DNA of 64,000 nt from Anoxybacillus tengchongensis. Its GTDB lineage: Bacteria > Bacillota > Bacilli > Bacillales > Anoxybacillaceae. Below, one piece after another: positions 18,801 through 26,399 of this stretch. Both the position numbers and the translations under genes were made by a program. The stretch's first letter is position 1, and each line of letters starts with the position of its first letter. The notes under the pieces are model-generated. The model was not told where the DNA came from and searched no databases. It saw only the letters and a program-made list of their open reading frames with translations. Where the stretch lies: assembly GCF_014201585.1 (NCBI RefSeq), contig NZ_JACHES010000003.1:1-64000 (forward strand), read 5' to 3'.

Positions 18801-21800
18801 CAGTTACTTTTCCAAATAACATGCGACCGTCCATCGCTGGAACATGTAACGTCACTTTTCCATTTGCTACTGTCACGTTATACGAATGATGCAACTCATC
18901 TGCAAGCGTCGTTCCGTTTGGTATGAGCGAAGCGACATTTAATTCAACCGTTTGCTCGTTATTGCCACGGTTAATCGCAATCAATGCGACATCTTTTTCA
19001 TATTGACGTGCAAAGACATATACGTCTCCTTTCGCATATACCGTCTCAATTGTACCTTTCGCTAGTACATCTTGATGTGCCGTACGAATCGTTCCTACTT
19101 TTTGATAGTGTGCAATTAATTGTTTATCTTCACTTCCCCACGGATACGTACGACGATCATCTGGGTCTTTTGATCCCGTTACTCCCGCTTCGTCACCGTA
19201 ATAAATCGTTGGAGCTCCTGGATAGCCCATTTGTAAAATGGCAGCGAGTTTCAATCGTTTTTTGCCAAGCTCTTCATTATAATTCGGGTCAAGCTCTGCA
19301 CGTTCATACGAATCCGTTCCATTTCCAAGTAAGAAAACAGCACGCGCTGTATCATGTGAACCAATTAAGTTCATGAGCGCATAAAATGCTTCTTTCGGAT
19401 AATCTTCACGAATGGCTGTTAATCGGGCATCGATATCTTCCGCTTTCCCGTTTCGTAAAAAGTCTAACACAGCTCCACGGAAACGGTAGTTCATCACTGA
19501 ATCGTATTGATCACCTAGGAAGTATTTTGACGCATCATCCCAAATTTCACCGAGAATTAACGGCTGCTCCCCATTTTTAAGCGTTGGACCACGATCATAG
19601 TCACCTTGCAACAACTCTTTACGAAACTCACGCCAAAACTCTGTATCTACTTCATTGGCAACATCTAAACGCCAGCCTGAAGCCCCACGCGTAATCCAAC
19701 TTTTTGCGACCGAGTCGTTTTCATAGAAAATATAGTTAGCAAGCTGCTCGTTATTTAACTCACTGGCGTATGGCACTTTATTCCCAGAAATTGATTTGAA
19801 TTCTGGTAAACTATCAAATCCCCACCATGATTGATACTTATACACACCGTTTACTTTTTCATTTTCAATGTTAAACCATAAATGGAATCCGTACGGACTA
19901 AATTGTTGCCCTTCGTCTATGAACTTTTGTTCAACTTGAGCACGAGCTTGTTCTTCTGATAATCCTTTTTCATTCATTAAATCGTACACAGCCGACCAAT
20001 ATTCATAAGCTCCGACTGTTGGATATTTTCCATATCGGTCAAAATAAATAGAATCGTCTGATACGTGATTGAATACACCGTCTAAAATTAAGTGCATGCC
20101 ACGAGATGCAATCGCTTGCACAAATGACTGAAATTCTTGAGGCGTGCCAAACATCGGGTCGATTTCTTTATAATCATGCGCATCATATTTATGATTTGAC
20201 GGTGCATGTGCGATTGGATTTAAATATATCGTGTTCACACCAAGCGATTGCAAGTAATCAAGTTTTTGCTCAACCCCAGCAATATCTCCACCGAAAAAGT
20301 CGTTTGACCAAATGCCATCTCCATCATATCCTGGAGTGCCTTTCATACGCGGATTGTCAGGAAGTTGCGACCACTCACGATGTTCAATCGGTTCATCCCC
20401 ACGCGCGTTCGTTTTTGCGTGGTCATTGTCTGGATTTCCGTTAAAGAAACGATCAGGGAAAATTTGATATACAACCGCATGTTTCATCCAATCAGGCGTT
20501 TTATAGTTTGGATCATACACGGTCAATTGGAACAATTCCGCATTTTTATCGACCGCTCGTCCCCATTGACCTTCTTGCGTATCTTCACCATATTCTGCTT
20601 TAGCTGCACCGTCCATCGCGATGAACTTATAGCCGTACAATCCTTTGTCATCTGGTGTAAACGTTGCTTCCCAATATTCATCGTCACCAATGACACCGAC
20701 TTTACTCATTGTATATAACTTCGCTGTCCCTGTCGTTGTATTTTTTACATATACGTTCGCCTTTGTCAAATCACCCTTTTTCGCAGCTAACCGGAGGGTG
20801 ACACTTTCTCCTGCTTTCACTGCACCAAACGGTTGGCGATATAAAGGATCCCACGTGTTATGTTTTAACCGTTCTTTTTGTATAGCTCCATCTGAACCCG
20901 TTGGGCTGTAGTCGGTATATACCGATTTGGTTTTCGCATCGAAGAAAAATGTTACCATCGTTTCTTCGAGTACGTTTAACTTCGCATTTTCTTGTGGATA
21001 GTTCTCACTCCAGTTATTCCCTAACACTACTTTATATTCATACGTTCCTTTTGGTACACGTGCTGAGAACGTGTAAATGGAGTCGAAATTATCGTCTGTA
21101 AAAAATGCTGTGGATGTTTCTGGCGTCCAACCATCGACTTCTTTTTCATAGCCGATCGCAGGTAAAATCGTGCCGACTAACCGCGGCTGTTTTTCTTTTA
21201 GAATAGGTGTATACCATGTCGAATCAGCAATCGCATGTGTACGATCATGGTAATAAAACGTTACTTCCGTTTCTTGTTGTAACGTAAGTGAAATATTGTC
21301 TCCACTACGTCCACCAGCCCCGTAGTTTTCATCCCAACTACCGTTTATGGCAATTTTGTATTCATACGTGCCTGCAGGAAGTGTTCCTGTGAATGTGTAC
21401 AATCCATCGCCTTCATACACCATGATCGTAGCAGTCGCTTTCGGATCCCACTCACCTGTATGTCCTAACTCATCCTGCAAGTTCCCAACAAGCGTCACAG
21501 TCCGGTGTTGTTGAACTGGTTGACCGACAACAACAACACTATTCTTTCCGCCGTATCCGTCATCAGCTTGATTTGCATTTAACGGATCTGTCACCCATTT
21601 TCCGTCAACAATAAATTTGTACATATACGTTCCGTCTGGAAGCGTTTTCGTTACAGACCAAACGCGGTCGTTTTCTTTTGTTAATGCAATCTTTTTGTCT
21701 CCATCTGTTTGCCAATCGTTAAACGATCCAACTAATAACACAGACTGTTCTTCCCCTGTACCTACATAACGGAATGTCACATCGTTTCCGTTTACAACAG

Positions 21801-21909
21801 GGCTTTGCACGTTTTCATCAGCGCGAACGATTGCACTAAATGAAAACAACTGTGCGAGAAGCAAAAAGATTGAGAAATAAGCAAAATACTTTCTCCATCT
21901 TCTCCCCAC
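15808..21909 (-). CDS. apu: SLH-anchored amylopullulanase (GH13, multidomain)
   Basis: About 2033 residues from the GTG at 21909 (AAGGAGG is 7-8 nt upstream; the frame extends 25 codons further but has no SD). Order: signal peptide (cleavage after VRA); CBM48/E-set-like starch modules (~35-125 and two YEYKV-type units to ~340); CBM34-like domain (~360-470); GH13 alpha-amylase barrel with DGVFNH, the nucleophile Asp in GWRLDVANEVD, the acid Glu in LGEIWDD and the stabilising Asp in IGSHDTAR; fibronectin III-like domains; a CBM20-like module (~1450-1560); a TTPGSG linker; an unassigned domain; and three SLH repeats. It would degrade starch and pullulan at the cell surface. Size and order match known Geobacillus-type amylopullulanases. 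A cre site lies 35-48 nt upstream. Confidence 0.92.
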   Translation of the reverse strand: MGRRWRKYFAYFSIFLLLAQLFSFSAIVRADENVQSPVVNGNDVTFRYVGTGEEQSVLLVGSFNDWQTDGDKKIALTKENDRVWSVTKTLPDGTYMYKFIVDGKWVTDPLNANQADDGYGGKNSVVVVGQPVQQHRTVTLVGNLQDELGHTGEWDPKATATIMVYEGDGLYTFTGTLPAGTYEYKIAINGSWDENYGAGGRSGDNISLTLQQETEVTFYYHDRTHAIADSTWYTPILKEKQPRLVGTILPAIGYEKEVDGWTPETSTAFFTDDNFDSIYTFSARVPKGTYEYKVVLGNNWSENYPQENAKLNVLEETMVTFFFDAKTKSVYTDYSPTGSDGAIQKERLKHNTWDPLYRQPFGAVKAGESVTLRLAAKKGDLTKANVYVKNTTTGTAKLYTMSKVGVIGDDEYWEATFTPDDKGLYGYKFIAMDGAAKAEYGEDTQEGQWGRAVDKNAELFQLTVYDPNYKTPDWMKHAVVYQIFPDRFFNGNPDNDHAKTNARGDEPIEHREWSQLPDNPRMKGTPGYDGDGIWSNDFFGGDIAGVEQKLDYLQSLGVNTIYLNPIAHAPSNHKYDAHDYKEIDPMFGTPQEFQSFVQAIASRGMHLILDGVFNHVSDDSIYFDRYGKYPTVGAYEYWSAVYDLMNEKGLSEEQARAQVEQKFIDEGQQFSPYGFHLWFNIENEKVNGVYKYQSWWGFDSLPEFKSISGNKVPYASELNNEQLANYIFYENDSVAKSWITRGASGWRLDVANEVDTEFWREFRKELLQGDYDRGPTLKNGEQPLILGEIWDDASKYFLGDQYDSVMNYRFRGAVLDFLRNGKAEDIDARLTAIREDYPKEAFYALMNLIGSHDTARAVFLLGNGTDSYERAELDPNYNEELGKKRLKLAAILQMGYPGAPTIYYGDEAGVTGSKDPDDRRTYPWGSEDKQLIAHYQKVGTIRTAHQDVLAKGTIETVYAKGDVYVFARQYEKDVALIAINRGNNEQTVELNVASLIPNGTTLADELHHSYNVTVANGKVTLHVPAMDGRMLFGKVTVDLPNEVTSVQATPGVGQVTLTWEGDASAYRIYQSTLKGAGYTLVKETNEKTIVINELKNGTAYYFAITALDGNGNESAKVETNRVVPHYPLTEDNIELLSEVHDGVLNLAAPIVIEASAYINDVTKHGLADGLQAVLQVKRPNSDKWESVQATYDRQGHEANVFRATFIPLQAGTYTYRYGFTTNLGDDWVYTSERTFTLTANTEDTQPPAKHIQLVQPEVESGQVNLTWSFVDRDDHDAYMLVIERDGQIVHTTTDIGTSFTDYDVENGKTYTYVVKLYDRSGNFVASNDVQITPNIVMVQVTFKVKAPSYTPLDTRITIPNSINGWNTGAWEMTRGGAVTPDWEFTTELQEGETIIYKYVKGSSWDQEGLADHTRDDQTDDDVSYYGYGAIGTDLKVTVHNQGNNKMVIQDYILRWIDMPVVVEDVTKEGERVTIKGNAIKDGVLTINKERVTIKDDMSFTYTFTPATSQKEVAIHIEPSERSKSEIFKNDGGAIAKNTKNYVLHLDTKQLREGVLQEDTTPGSGTTPGSGTTPGSGTTPGSGTTPGSGTTPGSGTTPGSGTTPGSGTTPGSGTTPGSGTTPGGGTTPVTGENGTVVLQPKVEAKEKDGKVVEKVAAVSSNDIATIVNELSNEKKQVVISTGSLVKDVATRVDVPATLFVQVANKQSDATIVSASEQAVYKLPAKEVKQAVEEVAKQLGATVDQVSISIEMKVKDAPQLRVKALSDAVEFHVVAKTNGKEQAIDRFTQYVEREIVLKQSVNASRSIVVRVNRDGSLTPVPTTFVDNKAVVKSLTNSTYVVIEGTHTLNDIGRHWAKGYIETLAAKQLVKGMTETAYRPNEHMTRAQFAVLLVRALALPNEAYDGRFVDVRGTEWFNKNGELATAMKFGIIQGKTANTFAPNEPITRAQAAVMIDRALNLSFIGYDGATKDKTKKVTDFRDAKQLPTWAKEAIEVVYQAGIMQGRDNGTFDPASYMTRAEMAKVLAEFLGKVKLM
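17034..17232 (-). repeat. 18-bp tandem repeats encoding a TTPGSG linker
   Basis: Eleven near-identical hexapeptide units TTPGSG, then one TTPGGG, are encoded by 18-bp repeats inside the amylopullulanase gene. Synonymous third-base changes divide the array into sub-blocks. It is a flexible Thr/Pro linker between catalytic/CBM modules and the SLH anchor. Confidence 0.95.
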
Positions 21910-21943
21910 GATCTTTTCCTCCTTCTTTACATTGTTCAATAAG

Positions 21944-21957
21944 TGAAACCGTTTGCA
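21944..21957 (-). promoter_or_regulatory. cre box (CcpA site) upstream of apu
   Basis: The minus strand reads TGCAAACGGTTTCA, an almost palindromic match to the catabolite-responsive element consensus (TGnAAnCGnnnnCA). It lies 35-48 nt upstream of the start, so CcpA bound here could block initiation or elongation when preferred sugars are present. This fits a starch-degrading enzyme. A possible GATAAT -10 lies further upstream, near 22005. Confidence 0.7.
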
Positions 21958-21984
21958 CAAAGGGGTACAGTAAGGGGGTAACAA

Positions 21985-22266
21985 ACGGCCTCACTTACTA
22001 ATTATCGTACATAAAAAAGGAGGGAATTTCAATAAAATATTTTGAATTTTTTGTGTATTTATAATACTTTTGTTAGCCATGACCGTAAACCTGCTTCACT
22101 TCTCCACTATTCCACAGAAACATCCTATTTGGGCGTGATAACGAGAGACACTCATCCCTCTTGCCAGCAGCTGACCGAACCGAATTAGAGATTACCAAAA
22201 AGAAGTAACCGTCTTCATCCGTTGGTCGTGGGAGAGCGGTTACTTCTTTTTTGGGGGGCAGGCACG
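21985..22266. other. apu upstream region with a solo toxin-locus hairpin
   Basis: No gene is seen. The proximal half should hold the apu promoter. From 22170 to 22247 the sequence is nearly identical to the terminator end of the toxin locus at 25955-26037 (GCTGACCGAACCGAATTAG, then the GAAGTAACCG / CGGTTACTTC stem), but the toxin reading frame and its ribosome site are absent. It therefore looks like a relic of a third copy. Confidence 0.6.
22201..22250. terminator. Solo copy of the toxin/antisense terminator hairpin
   Basis: GAAGTAACCG pairs with CGGTTACTTC and a run of six T follows on the + strand. The sequence is shared with the two type I toxin loci. Confidence 0.7.
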
Positions 22267-22271
22267 CTACC
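22253..22271. repeat. REP-like element 1 (partial)
   Basis: GGGGGCAGGCACGCTACC, a shortened version of the GGGTGACAGGCACCCTACC motif. Its CTA supplies the TAG stop of the minus-strand Rpn gene. Confidence 0.55.
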
Positions 22272-23097
22272 AGTGCTTCTCCTTCAATTTCTCAATTTCC
22301 TCCATCGGAAGTTCCGTTAATTCGTAGATTGTTTGTACATCGTACCCTTTCGCTAGCATTTTTTTCGCGATCTTTCGTTTCTCTTTTTTCTCATACGAAA
22401 TCATTAATTCCAACACTTGTTGTTTTTCTTTCGTTTCCATTTCATTCACCTCATTTCGTAATTGCAGTTCTTCCTCCTCAGACAGCTTTACATATGTTTC
22501 AAAAAAGCCGATTAACAACCGCTGCTTCGCTTCGTCTAATTCCATCCGCACGATCATGCGTAAAAATTGTTTCTTTAGTTCTATTCTTTCACTTTCAGTA
22601 TATCCCATTTTACTTAACAATGCAGCGGCGATTGGGTTGTCATGACGAATATAGTCACGCCAGTTTTGCTTGCGCAATTCAACCACCAAAAATTGAAACT
22701 GAAGCACATCAAAAAACGGAAATTGTAGTGTAAACGATGAAGGTTCGTGGCGAATGAAGTCATAGCTAAACAGCGCAATGGGAAGAATGGGCTTGCGATG
22801 TTTTTCAAACAATCGGCTAAAGTAAATAAACATCCGTTCGGGAAAAGATGGATGCACGTAGCTTTGATTTTCGATATGGACGATAATCAAGCCGTCTTTC
22901 CCTTTTAATTTTGTTTCCACAAGTAAATCAACGCGATACCTCTCCCCCGCCGTCACATCGGTAAACAGCTCCTCCGATAAAAACGACACATGCTGAAAAT
23001 CAATATACTCATGCACATGCGGGAAAAAGAGGAGAATAAACTCTTCAAAAAACATCGTGATTAACTCTTTAAACAACCGGTCATGATCAACCGCCAT
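22267..23097 (-). CDS. Rpn-family putative nuclease/transposase (PD-(D/E)XK)
   Basis: A 276-residue protein of the recombination-promoting nuclease (Rpn/YhgA-like) group. The N-terminal half is the PD-(D/E)XK fold: DHDRLFKELITMFFEEFI at the start, the metal-binding Asp in YRVDLLVE, and the Glu in IIVHIENQS. The C-terminal half is helical and charged (TYVKLSEEEELQLRNEVNEM, ELPMEEIEKLKEKHW). In E. coli, Rpn proteins cut DNA and promote recA-independent recombination. No transposon ends were found, and whether it moves is unknown. The TAG stop lies inside a REP-like motif. It is a distinct paralogue of the Rpn genes at 23196 and 26399, not a copy. Confidence 0.8.
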   Translation of the reverse strand: MAVDHDRLFKELITMFFEEFILLFFPHVHEYIDFQHVSFLSEELFTDVTAGERYRVDLLVETKLKGKDGLIIVHIENQSYVHPSFPERMFIYFSRLFEKHRKPILPIALFSYDFIRHEPSSFTLQFPFFDVLQFQFLVVELRKQNWRDYIRHDNPIAAALLSKMGYTESERIELKKQFLRMIVRMELDEAKQRLLIGFFETYVKLSEEEELQLRNEVNEMETKEKQQVLELMISYEKKEKRKIAKKMLAKGYDVQTIYELTELPMEEIEKLKEKHW

Positions 23098-23194
23098 ATA
23101 TGCACCTCACTTTCTGAATGTCACATACCTTTTCGACAAATAAGAGAAAATCTTGCTTGGACAACAGAAAATCAGAGAGCTAACACAACTCACT

Positions 23195-23217
23195 AGGGCG
23201 TGACAGGCATCTAGCCC
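23195..23217. repeat. REP-like element 2 (diverged)
   Basis: AGGGCGTGACAGGCATCTAGCCC: the GTGACAGGCA core is kept but the arms have changed to GGGC/GCCC-type pairing. It sits at the point where the Rpn pseudogene loses homology to its intact relative. Confidence 0.6.
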
Positions 23218-23659
23218 AACTTTCCAACCCTAATCTTGCACTTAAATATTTTTTTATTGTCTGCTGGCTTTCATTGATTCTTGCTCTTTCTTCCGCCATT
23301 CGGATCACTCTCGCCATACTTTCCATTAGTTTTTCTACATACTCCTTATCAATAAACTTATCGGAAACCGCAATAATCGTTGCCAATAAACGTACTTGTT
23401 TTTCCTCATTTTTGATCCGTTTCGCTATTTCTACTGTTTCAATCGCTCGTTCAGAACGATTGACGGAACTTCGCATTAATAGAAAGTCCATTCTTCGATC
23501 ATTAACCGCAATAGTCGGCAAATCTGGTGCTTCTACCCGAACAATCGGAGCAGTCCGAATCCCATAGAAATCCAAAACCTTTTCTTTAAATTGAACAGTC
23601 ATATTATGGAATATGATATCATGTTTATCATGTGCAATATCCGTTTGCCCGCTCAACAT
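23218..23659 (-). pseudogene. Rpn-family nuclease pseudogene with internal deletion and lost 3' end
   Basis: Aligned by eye with the gene at 26399-27304, this copy matches from the start (MLSGQTDIAHDKHDIIFHN) to RRMDFL, then jumps about 95 codons to LMRSSVNRSER, removing the catalytic core in frame. It keeps the C-terminal helices to LGLES but then runs into REP-like element 2 and stops at 23180, losing the last ~50 residues. It also lacks two residues (VL) near ESMARV. The reading frame stays open upstream into comM, which is why a longer ORF is apparent; the ATG at 23659 matches the relative's start. It is adjacent to and overlapping the comM stop. Confidence 0.8.
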
Positions 23660-25167
23660 CCCATATTCCTTTCTTGACGTCCTTCTTTTATCCTCCGAAA
23701 CGCCATCGCTTTCCATAATGCTTCATCTGTGATGTCTTCCGCTTCTGCTAAGTCAGCAATGGTGCGAGCGAGGCGAATGATTTTTGTTTGGACGCGGTTG
23801 CTCCAGTCGTTCGTAGCCGCCCAATGTTGAAGCAATTGCTGTTGCCTTTTCGTCAATGGACTTTTCGCAAGCAGCACGCCAATTGGCACTCGACCGTTTG
23901 TTATTTCTTCGCCATACCGTTCATACTGCTTAAAGCGTGCGGCTTCCACGCGGCGACGAATTGTTTCCGAACGCTCTAGCTGTTGGTGTTTTTGCGTCAA
24001 ATCCACTGCTTGTAACGATAACAATATATCGATGCGGTCATAAATCGGCCCTGAGATGCGCTGGCGATAGGCGTGGATTTGTTTCGGACTGCATATGCAA
24101 TAGCGCTTTTTCGAACCGAAATAGCCGCATGGGCATGGGTTCATCGCTCCGATCAAAATAAAATGTGCTGGATACGTCACTGTCGACGACACGCGGCTAA
24201 TCGTCACTCTGCCTGTTTCTAACGGCTGGCGAAGCATGTCGAGCGTCTTTTTCGTAAGCTCTGCCATTTCATCAAGAAATAATACCCCACGATGAGCAAG
24301 CGAAACTTCTCCGGGCTTCGGCTGCGTTCCTCCACCAATCAATGCCACGGAAGATGCTGAATGATGCGGATGACGAAACGGTGGGGAGGAGTCGTTTTTT
24401 GTTTCTCCAGCTAATTGATACAAACTAAGCACCTCCAGCTGTGCCTCATGGGAAAGGCGCGGCAAAATCGTCGGAAACGTTTCAGCTAATAAACTTTTCC
24501 CACACCCCGGCGGTCCAATCATTAACACGTTATGCTCTCCTGCAGCGGCAACTTCAAGTGCATATTTGGCGTCTTCATGTCCGATGATATGTTCAAAATC
24601 ACGATGAGTTTTTTGGGGTGGATCGACAGCTGAAGGTAGATGATTCATCGAAAATAACACTTGTTGCCCTTGTAAACATTGCACCACTTGATCTAATGTT
24701 TGAACAAAAACACAATCGATATGCTGCAAGTACTGGAAAGGAAATGTGGGGTCATATGGGGCATATACTTGTTGAAAGCCGAGTTTTTTGGCAGCTAAAA
24801 TAGCTGGCAACATGCCATCCACTGGCTGAATCGTTCCGTCTAATGACAATGAGCCTAAAAATGCGATATGTGACGGAATTGGTTGCTCGAGTTTTCCTTT
24901 GACTTGTAAAATGCCAATCGCCATTGCTAAATCAAACATCGGGCTTTGTTTTTTTCGCTCGGGCGGCGACAAATGGATGACAAGTTTTTGATTCATAATA
25001 TCACATCCAAAGGCATGCAACGCTGCAATGACACGCTCCTTTGCTTCTTTCACCGACGTATCCGGCAATCCAACAATGACTACGGAAGGCATTCCCGGCA
25101 GTTCTTTCACTTCCACTTGCACACGATACCCTTCCATCCCACGCAAACCGATGCTACAAACTTTCAT
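23653..25167 (-). CDS. comM: ComM/YifB-family Mg-chelatase-like AAA+ ATPase
   Basis: About 504 residues. It has an N-terminal Lon-protease-like (ChlI) domain (VEVKELPGMPSVVIVGLPDTSVKEA), the AAA+ Mg-chelatase core with Walker A GPPGCGKSLLAETFP and Walker B LFLDEMAE, and a C-terminal ChlI-C domain with the CxCxY-containing NPCPCGYFGSKKRYCICSP segment. In other bacteria ComM is a hexameric helicase promoting branch migration in natural transformation, which fits the presence of comK in this window. The ATG at 25167 follows AAGGAGGAATAAC. The start lies 1-2 nt after the stop of the RAYT gene, so the two form an operon. A deleted duplicate lies at 27371-27946. Confidence 0.93.
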   Translation of the reverse strand: MKVCSIGLRGMEGYRVQVEVKELPGMPSVVIVGLPDTSVKEAKERVIAALHAFGCDIMNQKLVIHLSPPERKKQSPMFDLAMAIGILQVKGKLEQPIPSHIAFLGSLSLDGTIQPVDGMLPAILAAKKLGFQQVYAPYDPTFPFQYLQHIDCVFVQTLDQVVQCLQGQQVLFSMNHLPSAVDPPQKTHRDFEHIIGHEDAKYALEVAAAGEHNVLMIGPPGCGKSLLAETFPTILPRLSHEAQLEVLSLYQLAGETKNDSSPPFRHPHHSASSVALIGGGTQPKPGEVSLAHRGVLFLDEMAELTKKTLDMLRQPLETGRVTISRVSSTVTYPAHFILIGAMNPCPCGYFGSKKRYCICSPKQIHAYRQRISGPIYDRIDILLSLQAVDLTQKHQQLERSETIRRRVEAARFKQYERYGEEITNGRVPIGVLLAKSPLTKRQQQLLQHWAATNDWSNRVQTKIIRLARTIADLAEAEDITDEALWKAMAFRRIKEGRQERNMGC

Positions 25168-25168
25168 G

Positions 25169-25741
25169 TTATTCCTCCTTGACACAGTTCGGTACAACAT
25201 CTTCTTTCACAAACTGCACATATGCCTTCTTCTTTTCATTCATTGTTCCAGAAAAGTAACGAAGGAGTACATCCATGTTCATAAACGAAGGCAATGAGGA
25301 AGATTGGTGATAAAAATAAAAACTGCTCCAGCGATAATGTTCGGGAAGATGCACCATACGCGCCTCGACAGGGTTGAGATGAATATAGCGACTGACTTCT
25401 AACATCCCCGCGTCATCGTCAATGATTTTACTGAAGTAACGCTTTTCAAACACATGACCGGTTAATCCGTAACGTGTATTGTAATAGTTGGCGTATCGTT
25501 TGTTAATCAGTGCCATGACTTTGGAAATGGATTGTTGTTGTGAGCGAAGTTGAAGATGAAAATGGTTCGTCATAAGGCAATACGAAGCGAGTTCAAACGG
25601 AATGTTTTCGTGAAGCTGTTCGAGGATATACAAAAACGCACGAAAATCATTTACTTCTTTAAACAACGGATCACGCCGATTCCCACGACAAACGATATGG
25701 TAAAACAAATGCGGCACCCATATCCGCCTTGCTCGTCCCAC
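25169..25741 (-). CDS. REP-associated tyrosine transposase (RAYT, IS200-like Y1)
   Basis: About 190 residues of the Y1_Tnp/REP-associated transposase family. The start signature RRIWVPHLFYHIVCRGNRRD is followed by the HUH metal-binding motif in MTNHFHLQL. The helix KVMALINKRYANYYNTRYG contains candidate catalytic Tyr residues and GHVFEKRYFSKIIDDD follows; the end has RYIHLNPVEARMV and WSSF. GTG at 25741 is chosen because homology with the second copy (28468) begins there, with a GGGGTGAAAG region before it. RAYTs are single-copy domesticated transposases that act on short palindromic REP sequences; six REP-like motifs lie nearby. The stop overlaps the comM ribosome site. Confidence 0.9.
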   Translation of the reverse strand: MGRARRIWVPHLFYHIVCRGNRRDPLFKEVNDFRAFLYILEQLHENIPFELASYCLMTNHFHLQLRSQQQSISKVMALINKRYANYYNTRYGLTGHVFEKRYFSKIIDDDAGMLEVSRYIHLNPVEARMVHLPEHYRWSSFYFYHQSSSLPSFMNMDVLLRYFSGTMNEKKKAYVQFVKEDVVPNCVKEE

Positions 25742-25850
25742 ACCTTTCACCCCTTTTGAAGGATTTCCACACATTTCTTCGACAAAAATAGCGAAACTCC
25801 TGCATGTCCAAAGAGTTTTTTTACAAAACAGGAACCATCCCTCGTTCCAC

Positions 25851-25880
25851 TTGCCAAACCAGCCATATCATTTGTATACT
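25851..25880 (+). promoter_or_regulatory. Promoter of antisense RNA, toxin locus A
   Basis: TTGCCA (25851-25856), 18-nt spacer, TATACT (25875-25880). Locus B has TTGTCA-18-TATAAT at the same place, so the element is conserved. Confidence 0.75.
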
Positions 25881-25908
25881 ATAAGCAGATATTTCATAAA
25901 ATAAAAAA

Positions 25909-25931
25909 GCTGAGCGCCGCAAACGCTCAGC
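25909..25931 (-). terminator. Minus-strand terminator downstream of toxin A
   Basis: GCTGAGCG / CGCTCAGC hairpin followed on the minus strand by TTTTTTATTTT. In locus B the stem is GCTGAGTG / CACTCAGC (28684-28706), a compensated change. Confidence 0.8.
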
Positions 25932-25990
25932 AGGCAACTACATGCCGCAAGAAGAGCGGCTGACCGAACCGAATTAGAGATTACCAAAAA

Positions 25991-26037
25991 GAAGTAACCG
26001 TCTTCATCCGTTGGTCGCGGGAGAGCGGTTACTTCCT
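25991..26037. terminator. Shared toxin/antisense terminator, locus A
   Basis: GAAGTAACCG pairs with CGGTTACTTC across 25 nt. T-rich sequence follows on both strands. The toxin stop codon lies inside the stem. Confidence 0.75.
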
Positions 26038-26136
26038 TTTGTTTATATAGACGACGATAGTGACAGTTAATGTTAGCATTCCGATGAACACTAAGCTGAA
26101 TTGCGCAATAAGACTCAATGATTCATACGTCGTCAT
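26029..26136 (-). CDS. Type I holin-like toxin, copy A (35 aa)
   Basis: MTTYESLSLIAQFSLVFIGM followed by LTLTVTIVVYINKRK: a short N-terminus, one transmembrane helix and a basic tail, as in the Bacillaceae putative holin-like (Hol_Tox) toxins of type I systems. The ATG at 26136 has a very strong GGAGGGAGGTGGG. This SD is the 3' arm of a hairpin (26141-26165) that should block translation. The message is faced by an antisense RNA overlapping its 3' end. Such toxins insert in the membrane when the antisense RNA is lost. Copy B at 28803-28910 differs at S6A and R34K only. Confidence 0.8.
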   Translation of the reverse strand: MTTYESLSLIAQFSLVFIGMLTLTVTIVVYINKRK

Positions 26137-26140
26137 CTTC

Positions 26141-26165
26141 CCACCTCCCTCCATTGGGGAAGTGG
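26141..26165 (-). promoter_or_regulatory. SD-sequestering hairpin of toxin A
   Basis: On the minus strand, CCACUUCCC pairs with GGGAGGUGG (one G-U) around a 7-nt loop, burying the ribosome site. Copy B keeps the same arms (28915-28939) while the loop differs. The G-U pair would be a C-A mismatch on the + strand, so the structure acts in the toxin mRNA. Confidence 0.7.
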
Positions 26166-26365
26166 TCAACCGCCCACCCTGCTTATGCAGCTGCTACGGA
26201 GATTGCAACATTTTTCTATCACTCTCGCCATTTCAACGACAGTTACAACAAAAATACAAAAAACATCCATGAGCAAGTTTTGCTCGCCACCAAGCATGAA
26301 AATAATCGCTCATGGATTGGTTATTTTCACAGAAAACAGAGAGTCATCCAATGACCCTCTGTCTC
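26166..26365. other. Toxin A leader/upstream region without a gene
   Basis: No coding region is supported. It should contain the toxin promoter. Two inverted repeats are visible: CCATGAGC...GCTCATGG (about 26267-26315) and an ACAGAG-GTCAT / ATGAC-CTCTGT hairpin near 26336-26362, which resembles a terminator. Confidence 0.45.
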
Positions 26366-26399
26366 TATCAATCTTCGGGAAGTGACAGGCACGCTGCCC
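26366..26399. repeat. REP-like element 3
   Basis: TATCAATCTTCGGGA, then AGTGACAGGCACGCTGCCC. It shares the leader ATCAATCTTCG and core GTGACAGGCAC with elements 4-6, and touches the stop codon of the Rpn gene. Confidence 0.7.

Larger units (their letters stand above)
25887..26040 (+). ncRNA. Predicted antisense antitoxin RNA, locus A
   Basis: A transcript from the 25851 promoter would run about 150 nt to the bidirectional hairpin at 25991-26035, with the T-rich tract after it. It would be complementary to the 3' end and stop region of the toxin message on the other strand. It contains the GCTGAGCG/CGCTCAGC stem and a GCCGCAAGAAGAGCGGC stem-loop, both kept in locus B. Length is inferred from the promoter and terminator. 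Confidence 0.6.
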
